The notes beneath the pieces are model-generated. The model did no database searches. It had not been told where the DNA came from and saw only the letters and a list, made by a program, of their open reading frames with translations. A stretch of 36,515 nucleotides of DNA from Planctomycetota bacterium (lineage in GTDB: Bacteria > Planctomycetota > Planctomycetia > Pirellulales > Pirellulaceae): contig JAFLCP010000075.1 of assembly GCA_017303505.1 (NCBI GenBank), positions 1 to 36,515 of the forward strand. Direction: 5' to 3'. Made by a program: the position numbers and the translations under genes. Shown here one piece after another: positions 26,426 to 33,958 of this stretch (position 1 is its first letter; each line of letters opens with the position of its first letter).

Positions 26426-27358
26426 ATGGCAATAATTGAATTGCGCGGCTTAGTAAAGCGATATGGCCGCAACACAGCGCTCGATAACGTAGACTTCTCC
26501 ATTTCGCCAGGCATCACAGGGCTGCTCGGCCCCAACGGGTCTGGCAAAAGTACGCTGATTAAATCGCTCCTGGGCTTGGTCCGAGTCGATGCGGGCTCAG
26601 GGAGTGTGCTGGGTGAACCTTGGCCTGCGACCGTCAAAGCCATTCGCGATCGCATTGGCTATCTCCCTGAAGAAGATTGTTTCGTAGCTGGCTTGCAAGG
26701 AGTCGAGTCGGTTCAGATGATGGCCGAACTCTCGGGCATACCACGCCGCGAAGCATTGCGACGCGCGCACGAAGTACTCGATTATTGCGACCTCGGACAA
26801 GAACGATATCGCAAAGTTGAAACCTACTCGACCGGTATGCGTCAAAAGCTCAAGTGCGCTCAAGCCCTGGTGCATGACCCCGAGTTGATTATTCTCGACG
26901 AACCCACAACGGGCTTGGACCCCACACAACGCGAGGAGTTTTTGCAACGCCTCAAAACGTTGGCTATCAAGCATGGTAAGTCGATCATGTTATCGACCCA
27001 CATTCTCCACGATGTGCGACAAATTTGTGACCACGTTGTCATATTGATCGGCGGTCGATTGCGAGTTTCCGAATCGCTAGAGAAACTGAGCCAACCAGCG
27101 AAACCAGGTTTGCATTTAACCGTTGTGAAAGAGGGAGAGCGATTGATTGAGGTTTTGAAAGCCAGGAACTTTACAGCCCATCTATCAGATGATCGCCAAA
27201 GCGTGTTTGTAGAAGGCGTCACCGCAGACCGAGCTTCCGAGTTATGGGCGTTGTGCGCGGATCAGCAAATTATGTTGCAACGGCTGGAACCATCGCGCAA
27301 TTCCCTGGAACAGATTTTTCTCGATGCGATTCTGGAGGTGCCTCGTGCCGCTACTTGA
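26426..27358 (+). CDS. ABC-2 type exporter ATPase, first copy
   Basis: 310 residues from ATG 26426; a TTG at 26381 in the same frame is less likely. Walker A is GPNGSGKS (35-42), the signature is STGMRQKLKCAQAL and Walker B is LIILDEPTTGLDP, with His in STHIL. The STGMR signature is typical of ABC-2 exporters with drug, lipid or polysaccharide cargo. It overlaps the next gene by 14 nt. It is the first gene of an ATPase-permease-ATPase-permease operon, so the active complex may use two different half-modules. The substrate is unknown. Confidence 0.9.
   Translation: MAIIELRGLVKRYGRNTALDNVDFSISPGITGLLGPNGSGKSTLIKSLLGLVRVDAGSGSVLGEPWPATVKAIRDRIGYLPEEDCFVAGLQGVESVQMMAELSGIPRREALRRAHEVLDYCDLGQERYRKVETYSTGMRQKLKCAQALVHDPELIILDEPTTGLDPTQREEFLQRLKTLAIKHGKSIMLSTHILHDVRQICDHVVILIGGRLRVSESLEKLSQPAKPGLHLTVVKEGERLIEVLKARNFTAHLSDDRQSVFVEGVTADRASELWALCADQQIMLQRLEPSRNSLEQIFLDAILEVPRAAT
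27334..27338 (+). promoter_or_regulatory. Ribosome-binding site for a GTG start at 27345
   Basis: GGAGG lies 6 nt before GTG 27345 inside the end of the ATPase gene. It selects this GTG over ATG 27324. Confidence 0.6.
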
Positions 27359-28307
27359 TCTAGGTTATCGCAGTTGGGAAGGGACTCGGACTCCACGCGC
27401 TCTGCGATGGTTAGTTGTGACCGTTACAGGTGCTTTGATGATTTGGCGAGGCTATTGGCTCAGAACCATTCTCGCCTTGTCGCTCAGCCCCATCATTTTC
27501 ACCGTGTTTGGCTTTTTCTTTTTTGAACAAGGCTTGCAAGACCAAGAATCTCGCATGTGGGTCAGCCAAGTGGCTCGGCGTCAATTCGGGATGGATGAAT
27601 TAGCCTCGAACATCGAACACAACCCCGAACAAGCGCGACATGAGGTTTGGTCGCTCTTCCTGCTCACTTTCTTCAAGCAATCGCAAGTGTACGGTATGGT
27701 CATCGTGCTGGGACTCACCGCGCCCCGCTTGATCAGTTACGACTTGCGAAGCCGCGCTTATTTGCTGTACCTCTCGCGTCCCTTGAGTCCTGCGGAGTAT
27801 TTGTTGGGCAAAGCGTCCGTCTTATGGTTTTTGTTATTAGCGATTGCAACTCTGCCAGCATTGTGCGTTTACTTTTTCGGCGTCTTAATTTCACCTACAT
27901 GGAAAGTGATTTTTGATACCTGGGACCTTCCGCTCCGCGTGATGGCTGCAACCATTGTGTTGGCATTACCGACATCAGCGTTGGCGATTTTCTACTCATC
28001 AATGACTACTGAAAGCCGTTTTGCGGGCTTTGCTTGGTTTGCAACATGGATCGTCGGCTGGGTCACTTACTCCGTTCTCACAACAGCCTCGGCCATTGGT
28101 CAAAACAGTGGTGAGGATATCGCCGCACAATTTCATAGATGGCAGTCCGTTTCTCCATTTCACACCTTGGGGCAAGTCCAAACCATTGTGTTCGGCGCCA
28201 ATGGTTACGATGAACCGTTTTGGGTTCCCATCATTGTGTGCTCCGCCGTAACAATGGGTGGCTTCTACATGGCGCATCGCCGCATTGCGGGCATGCTCAG
28301 AGCATAA
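27345..28307 (+). CDS. ABC-2 type exporter permease, first copy
   Basis: 320 residues from GTG 27345. A cytoplasmic N-tail of about 40 residues precedes six or so membrane segments (about 43-60, 108-130, 160-185, 205-228, 235-258 and 290-312). The motif LRSRAYLLYLSRPLSPAEYLLGK, in the loop after the second helix, is typical of ABC-2 permeases. It overlaps the ATPase upstream by 14 nt and is followed after 12 nt by the second ATPase. It should provide one membrane half of an exporter. Cargo cannot be told from sequence. Confidence 0.85.
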   Translation: MPLLDLGYRSWEGTRTPRALRWLVVTVTGALMIWRGYWLRTILALSLSPIIFTVFGFFFFEQGLQDQESRMWVSQVARRQFGMDELASNIEHNPEQARHEVWSLFLLTFFKQSQVYGMVIVLGLTAPRLISYDLRSRAYLLYLSRPLSPAEYLLGKASVLWFLLLAIATLPALCVYFFGVLISPTWKVIFDTWDLPLRVMAATIVLALPTSALAIFYSSMTTESRFAGFAWFATWIVGWVTYSVLTTASAIGQNSGEDIAAQFHRWQSVSPFHTLGQVQTIVFGANGYDEPFWVPIIVCSAVTMGGFYMAHRRIAGMLRA

Positions 28308-28311
28308 GGAG
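28306..28311 (+). promoter_or_regulatory. Strong ribosome-binding site of the second ATPase
   Basis: AAGGAG overlaps the TAA stop of the permease and is 8 nt before ATG 28320, one of the few near-perfect Shine-Dalgarno sites in the window. Confidence 0.65.
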
Positions 28312-28319
28312 TCAAAACG

Positions 28320-29315
28320 ATGGAAATAGACAAAAACGGTCCGTTGCTTTCGATCAAGAATGTCTCTCGACTTTATGGCACAGTCATCGGTGTCAACGAC
28401 ATCAACATCGACCTGCCGCGTGGAGCATACGGTTTGGTGGGCCCCAATGGTGCCGGTAAATCGACCTTGATTGGCTTGATCACCGGCGCTCTCACACCGT
28501 CACTGGGTTCGATCGAGGTTTTTGGACAAAACCCGCGTCGCTTCACTGGCTCGCTGCATCGAATCGGGCTCTGCCCAGCTTCGGATTTGCTTCTTCCCAA
28601 AGTTCCCGCGAAATCTTGGTTGGAGCAACTATTGGCATTGCATGGCTGGCCATTGAAGGTCGCCGCGCAACGTGCGATTGAAGTCCTCACTTGGGTCGGT
28701 CTTGGTCAAGCAATGGATCGCCCGATGGGAACCTACTCGTTGGGCATGCGGCAAAGAGCCAAACTTGCCCAAGCGTTATCGCATGATCCTGAGCTGCTTA
28801 TCTTAGACGAACCATTTAACGGCCTCGATCCGGTAGGACGCTTGCAGATGATTGAACTTCTTAAGCAATGGGTCGCCAATGGACGAAGTCTATTGCTGGC
28901 GAGCCATGTGTTGCATGAAGTGGAAGCCGTCACCAATGCGTTTATGTTGATTTATGGTGGACGATTGTTGGCGGTTGGCACAGCGGGTGAATTGCGAACG
29001 ATGCTTGCCGATTTGCCCCAAGAGGTAACGATCGAAGGCCCGGACAGTCGAGCAATTGCCGGCTGCTTGGCCAGCGAGTCCTGGATCCAATCGATTCGCG
29101 TTAGTGCCGATTCTTCGCACGTGGTCGTTGCAGTGTTGGAACCCTTGCGGCTGTACAGTCTGTTAAATGAGCTCATTCAGAGCAAGCATTTTTGTTTGAC
29201 GGGTATTCGCGGTGAAACGGGTGACCTATCCGCGTTGTTCCGCTTGTTGGTATCCCGTCATCGTGGCCAAAACAGTCTATCGATTCAAGGTGTAACCGCT
29301 CATGTTGCCAACTAA
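28320..29315 (+). CDS. ABC-2 type exporter ATPase, second copy
   Basis: 331 residues. Walker A is GPNGAGKS (41-48), the signature is YSLGMRQRAKLAQAL and Walker B is LLILDEPFNGLDP, with His in ASHVLHE. The C-terminal 100 residues form the regulatory-like tail seen in ABC-2 ATPases. It differs substantially from the first ATPase of the operon, so the pair is not a recent duplication. The end overlaps the following permease by 14 nt. It should drive the second permease. Confidence 0.92.
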   Translation: MEIDKNGPLLSIKNVSRLYGTVIGVNDINIDLPRGAYGLVGPNGAGKSTLIGLITGALTPSLGSIEVFGQNPRRFTGSLHRIGLCPASDLLLPKVPAKSWLEQLLALHGWPLKVAAQRAIEVLTWVGLGQAMDRPMGTYSLGMRQRAKLAQALSHDPELLILDEPFNGLDPVGRLQMIELLKQWVANGRSLLLASHVLHEVEAVTNAFMLIYGGRLLAVGTAGELRTMLADLPQEVTIEGPDSRAIAGCLASESWIQSIRVSADSSHVVVAVLEPLRLYSLLNELIQSKHFCLTGIRGETGDLSALFRLLVSRHRGQNSLSIQGVTAHVAN

Positions 29316-29916
29316 CACAACGACATCAACGACTGCGGATATTAGCTCAGCCACCAAGCTCCCGTGGTCACAAGATTCGTATGTCGCTATTCCGCAACGT
29401 CGCCCATGGCTCTATGGCCTCGTTGGCGTGGCGAAATACGAATGGGAACGCTCACTTTCCTGGAGTCGACTGCTAGGACTAATTCTGATCATCGCCTTTC
29501 CCGTCGTCTTGATTGGCATGGTGAAGATGTTGGTGGATGTAAACGCCCGCGCCAACGCAGACCAAAAGTTCATGATCTTTAGCACGGTCGTTTTTATGCT
29601 GATTCCGCAAGTGGCCACCATGCTAAGCCTCTTACTTTGGGCAACTCCTGCAGTTAACTCCGAGTTGGAAGGCCAAACCTGGATCTACGCCTTAGTGCGT
29701 CCTAATGGGCGACTTATTTTGGTCCTAGGCAAATACCTCGTTGCCTTTTTTTGGGCGTTTGCGGCAGGAACCATAGCCATAACCATATTGATTCCAATCC
29801 TCAGCTTGGAACGCAGTTGGGATTTATGGTGGACCATTATTCGATTGTTATTCTTAGCGAGCCTCGCCTACAGCGCTCTATACATCCTGATTGGTACTTT
29901 CTTCCAAAGACGCTAG
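29302..29916 (+). CDS. ABC-2 permease, N-terminal part cut by in-frame TAG
   Basis: 204 residues, starting with ATG 29302 inside the upstream ATPase gene and preceded by AAGG. Four membrane helices are seen (about 57-76, 92-115, 140-168 and 178-199). It stops at TAG 29914-29916, directly followed by ATG 29917 in the same frame. The break falls just after a helix, right before the next one. A full ABC-2 permease would continue without a gap into the next frame (299 codons to 30198). So this is either a nonsense-mutated gene, a base-call error, or a naturally split permease made by termination-reinitiation. Confidence 0.75.
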   Translation: MLPTNTTTSTTADISSATKLPWSQDSYVAIPQRRPWLYGLVGVAKYEWERSLSWSRLLGLILIIAFPVVLIGMVKMLVDVNARANADQKFMIFSTVVFMLIPQVATMLSLLLWATPAVNSELEGQTWIYALVRPNGRLILVLGKYLVAFFWAFAAGTIAITILIPILSLERSWDLWWTIIRLLFLASLAYSALYILIGTFFQRR

Positions 29917-30201
29917 ATGGTCGTAGCCTTTATCTATTCCATTGTGGCTGAAGGCATACTCTCTTTTATACCCGCCACCATCAATCAGGTCACCGTAAGC
30001 TATCGTTTGCGAAGCCTTTTTATTCAATGGCTTGGCGTCGAGTTCCCCAAAGACCCTGACAATCCATTTATGATTGCAGACCTCTCTGGCCAATGGCATC
30101 TGATTGTAGGAATATTGATCTACACCCTAATATGCCTCACCATTTCCATGCTCTGGCTCCGTCGCAGCGAATACTCACTGCAACCCGAAGCTGCTGCCTA
30201 A
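29917..30201 (+). CDS. ABC-2 permease, C-terminal part
   Basis: 94 residues from an ATG that touches the TAG of the previous frame. It contains the last two membrane helices (about 1-20 and 62-84) and a loop (VTVSYRLRSL) typical of the region between them in ABC-2 permeases. On its own it is too short to be a permease, so it must be the rest of the preceding gene. Its stop shares bases with the convergent kinase gene. It may be expressed by reinitiation, by readthrough, or not at all. Confidence 0.65.
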   Translation: MVVAFIYSIVAEGILSFIPATINQVTVSYRLRSLFIQWLGVEFPKDPDNPFMIADLSGQWHLIVGILIYTLICLTISMLWLRRSEYSLQPEAAA

Positions 30202-33200
30202 TAGTTCCAAAATCGAAGCGACAAACTATCGGTCTCTAGGACCGTCACGGCAACCTGCCGCTGGCTCCTAGAAATCCATAAACTCGGGCCACGGAAGTTG
30301 GCCCGAGTCGCTGTACGAGAACCAGTGCGCAACGCACCAAAGATATCCACGGGATTTAGAGACCAAATCTTTAGGTCCCCAAATCGATCCACACTTAAAC
30401 CAAACCGTTCGCTTGGATCAACCGCTATTGACGAAATGTTATCGCGATGAACGGTCAGCAGTTCTACTTGCCCCGTTGCCAAATCCGTGAATCGAACGAT
30501 TCCATCTCCATGTGCCGTGGCGACTTTCCGATAGTTGTCGTAGTAGGCTATGTCGTTGACATCGGAATAATTTAGGGGGTGCTTCAACATCGTTCGCGCC
30601 CCATAGTCATATTCCATAATCATTTGTAAATCGCCCCCCATCACAAACTTCTTTTCACGTGCATGCCAATCAGCATGGGATACGCTTGCAGGCATTTGAA
30701 TTTCAGTGACCTTCGGTTCTCTCCCCGTCAAGTCTAAAAAGAAGTAGCGATGATGCTCTCCACGCAATAGGAGCATGTCACCTTGCGGGGATAACCCGAT
30801 AACATTGGTCAAACGCTCCTTGCCTGGCATGTGCTGTGTGAAGGGAGGTTTACCTTCTCGCCAAATTCTGAGTTCCTCTCCATTTTCCAACCAAGCCATT
30901 GCTTTCCCGTTGGCAGATACGCGAATGCTGGCCCAATCGCGGTTTGGCACTGCACCACGAATCACAGTGGCAAACTCCATCAGATCTTGAACATCAATTT
31001 GTTGGATTCCGATACTGCTTGGCGATAACTCCGAACCACTTTTCGCTAAAGTGCCTTGTGTCTCAAGACCTCCTGCAGCCAAGCGTTCTTGAATGGCAGT
31101 TCTCGGAATGCGTAACCATGACCGATCAGTGAGTTCTACAAACAAATCGCCACTATCTTTTGCCCAAACTCCAGTGACTCTGCCTTCGGTTACGATTCCA
31201 TTAACGTCGTCTTTCCGTTCCTTCTCTGCGTCGGCTGCCAAGCCGTTGAGGCGGATCCTCAAGATATCGCCCCCTTTGGTGCCGCCGTAAAGTGTCGCGC
31301 CGTCAAACGCCAACGATTGAATGGGGGTCGACGCAATCGCCAGGTTAGCAATTGGTTCAAGCGACTCTTGCATCAGAGCGACATTGGGAGTTTCTTTAAC
31401 CAGAATCGTGTCGGTGAATTCTACAGCGGACGAGTTTGACTTTGAGACCTTGTCGCTATCCGTCATCGCATCCAACCACCACGGTTGTTTGCGCAAATCC
31501 CATACAATCACTTCCCCATTTTCCAAGCCTGTCGCCAATAGTCCGCCATCGGCCGTTGAAGCCAAACTAGCCACGTTGGTCGTCGCGTCACGTTGCAACA
31601 TTTGAATAACTTTCCATGACCGGCAGTCGACAATTGCGATTCCTCGAATGTCGGCGAAAACAACTGCCATGAATGGAGAATTCGCGATGGCTCCCGCAAA
31701 TAAAATCGTGTTCGAGAAGTCATCTTTATCGAATTTGACTTCGGTCGCTTGAATATGCTCAACCGAGTCGCTTAGTTTGACAACCGCAAGAGAGGTTTCA
31801 CTTTGCTGATACACAAAACACTCACCATCCAATCGCAATCGGCCCATCCAACGATTGGGGCGGGTACCAACTACGGTCCGCGCAACATTCCCATCGCGGC
31901 TCATCAAGACAGGAAATTCATACCGTGAACCGGCCAGTATTTGACTCCCATCCCCATTCAGTTCGATCGATTCCAGAGTCGTGTAAAACTGTGGCTCAAG
32001 TACGTGGAACAAGCCTGTGAGAAGGTCCAGTTGTTTTACATCAGAACGATCGTAATTGGGCAGTTCTTGAGGCGTCCCACCAAAATAGATCTTGGCTTCT
32101 GTTGGATGCGCGGCCAGGGAGAATAAACTGTAAACTCCTTGAGTATCGTAGAGCTTTTCTAGCCTTCCCTCGGCACTCAGCTTCAACAGCTCTCCTTTTT
32201 CCGTGATGGCTACAATATCTTGAGTGGCAGGGACAAAGCGAACTTCTTCCACCGAAGACTTTCCGCGATACAGCACATCGATCTGTGAATTCATTTCCAA
32301 ATTCAACAATTGCCATTGTGGATGGCTTTGCTTATCAGGAAAGACGGACTTTAATTGATCCAAGCGTTGGCGAGCAGTGACATAATTCCCATCTCCCCAG
32401 GCGTGGTGTGCCTCGCGCAAGCCTGCTTGCCACGCGAGATTCTCATAACGCACCTTCTGCTCATCGGATGCCGCTCGCAAGCGATCCGCTTTACCAATCG
32501 CGCGCATTAACATTTCATTCGATTTCGTGAGCTTGACTTCATTCTTCTGATCGTCGTAATTGGCTTTTAATTGCACGATCGCTATGGCTGCGAGGCACAA
32601 TAGTACAGCGGAGAATAAGCCGACGATAAGTGGACTCTCTTTCGCAAAACGCCACAAGCGTTCTGCCGAAGTGAGCGGACGAGCTTCGGTCGGTGAACCG
32701 CGCAACCACGCTCGTAGGTCTTCGGCAAATCTCCCAGCCGTCGCGTAGCGTTGGTCAGGATAAAAGGCCATCGCCTTCCTGCAAACTGCATCCAAATCTC
32801 TCGGGAAACATACATCGATGTCGCGGATCGAAATCACTCGCTTGGTTTCTTGCCGAGCGCGTTGGAACATATTGCTCGATGCAAAAAACGGATTCTTTCC
32901 CGTCAGACATTCGAACAATACGACCCCCAATGAATAGATATCCGCCAGCTTGTAATCGCAACGCAAATTGCTTTCCATGAGCTCGGGAGCTAAATACTTT
33001 GGCGTTCCAACAACGTAACCTTCTCGAGTTTCATACCCTTGATCATCAAGAATCTTAGCGAGGCCGAAATCGGTCAAGTGCACGGTTGCATCGGCCAAAT
33101 CTTCTTGCTCGCCGAAGTGCACTAGTATATTGTCCGGCTTGACATCTCGATGCACGATTCCACTTCGATGAGCGTTATCGATCGCATCGGCTAAGTCTGC

Positions 33201-33692
33201 GATCAACCGCACAGCCGCATGAAGTCCCAGCGAGCCTTTAGCGATCAACCGAGACAGCGATGTTCCATCAATCACATCGCAAACTTGCCAGGCAATTCCA
33301 CCAAACTCATCCGCTTCTAATACTCGAACGATCGAAGCGTGATTCAAGCGGGCTGCCGCTCGCGATTCTTGGAGAAATCTTGCCTTGACGGTGGGATGAG
33401 CATTCCATTCTGGACGGAGAACTTTTAACGCCACGTCACGTGATAGTCGTGCGTCGCGGGCTTGGAAGACAACCCCGAAGCTGCCGCGGCCCAAGACTTT
33501 TACCACCTGAAAACGATCTGGTAATTGAGCTGCTAACGCTTTCTCGTCGGCGAGCAGTTCACCTGTTTCCGATGGTCCCCGCAACGTAGGCTGTTGGCTA
33601 GAACTTGCGTCTGACGGCTCAAAGGGAGCGAAGACCTTTTCTGGCGGTCGAGAACGGGGACGGTGAGCCTCATCCACAACTTGACTCTCCAT
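30198..33692 (-). CDS. Hanks-type Ser/Thr protein kinase with WD40-like sensor region
   Basis: 1164 residues from ATG 33692; the longer frame starts at TTG 33761. The kinase domain is at about 60-330, with glycine loop LGRGSFGVVF, Lys90, catalytic HRDVKPDN (181-188), DFG 208-210 and the APE motif (YLAPELME). A membrane helix lies at about 354-375, a helical (TPR-like) region at about 390-470, and a beta-propeller-like half from about 475 to the end. That half has WD-like strands such as GEVIVWDL and GDLKIWSL. The kinase is cytoplasmic and the propeller extracytoplasmic, so it may transmit an outside signal. Large kinases of this build are frequent in planctomycetes. Catalytic residues are complete. 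Substrates are unknown. Confidence 0.93.
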   Translation of the reverse strand: MESQVVDEAHRPRSRPPEKVFAPFEPSDASSSQQPTLRGPSETGELLADEKALAAQLPDRFQVVKVLGRGSFGVVFQARDARLSRDVALKVLRPEWNAHPTVKARFLQESRAAARLNHASIVRVLEADEFGGIAWQVCDVIDGTSLSRLIAKGSLGLHAAVRLIADLADAIDNAHRSGIVHRDVKPDNILVHFGEQEDLADATVHLTDFGLAKILDDQGYETREGYVVGTPKYLAPELMESNLRCDYKLADIYSLGVVLFECLTGKNPFFASSNMFQRARQETKRVISIRDIDVCFPRDLDAVCRKAMAFYPDQRYATAGRFAEDLRAWLRGSPTEARPLTSAERLWRFAKESPLIVGLFSAVLLCLAAIAIVQLKANYDDQKNEVKLTKSNEMLMRAIGKADRLRAASDEQKVRYENLAWQAGLREAHHAWGDGNYVTARQRLDQLKSVFPDKQSHPQWQLLNLEMNSQIDVLYRGKSSVEEVRFVPATQDIVAITEKGELLKLSAEGRLEKLYDTQGVYSLFSLAAHPTEAKIYFGGTPQELPNYDRSDVKQLDLLTGLFHVLEPQFYTTLESIELNGDGSQILAGSRYEFPVLMSRDGNVARTVVGTRPNRWMGRLRLDGECFVYQQSETSLAVVKLSDSVEHIQATEVKFDKDDFSNTILFAGAIANSPFMAVVFADIRGIAIVDCRSWKVIQMLQRDATTNVASLASTADGGLLATGLENGEVIVWDLRKQPWWLDAMTDSDKVSKSNSSAVEFTDTILVKETPNVALMQESLEPIANLAIASTPIQSLAFDGATLYGGTKGGDILRIRLNGLAADAEKERKDDVNGIVTEGRVTGVWAKDSGDLFVELTDRSWLRIPRTAIQERLAAGGLETQGTLAKSGSELSPSSIGIQQIDVQDLMEFATVIRGAVPNRDWASIRVSANGKAMAWLENGEELRIWREGKPPFTQHMPGKERLTNVIGLSPQGDMLLLRGEHHRYFFLDLTGREPKVTEIQMPASVSHADWHAREKKFVMGGDLQMIMEYDYGARTMLKHPLNYSDVNDIAYYDNYRKVATAHGDGIVRFTDLATGQVELLTVHRDNISSIAVDPSERFGLSVDRFGDLKIWSLNPVDIFGALRTGSRTATRANFRGPSLWISRSQRQVAVTVLETDSLSLRFWNY

Positions 33693-33816
33693 CGATAAAA
33701 GGACTCGAGGTGGTTCGCTTGAAGCGTACGTTATTGTCTTTCCCTGGCGGCTGCAACGCAAGTAATACGGTGAAGTACGGCCTGAAAAAGGGATAACTGT
33801 TCACGGTTTGAAGAAC

Positions 33817-33958
33817 GTAGGCCGACTTTCCTAAGTCGGCTCGCGCGCAACATCCAGCCGCAAAAATGTTATGCGCAACACATCGGTACCAGGTAGCTGA
33901 GCGTAAGTTTTTTGCGGCTCGATTCTGCGCGCTTGCCGACTTGGGAAAGTCGGCCTAC
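33817..33958. repeat. REPIN-like element: two inverted REP hairpins
   Basis: Two 50-bp arms, 33817-33866 and 33909-33958, are inverted copies with 6 mismatches. Each arm contains a perfect 8-bp hairpin GCCGACTT/AAGTCGGC (33821-33840 and 33935-33954). The centre is about 42 bp. The element lies between two co-oriented minus-strand genes and reaches into the helicase stop codon. REP/REPIN or MITE origin is inferred from architecture; no transposase is in the window. Confidence 0.7.
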
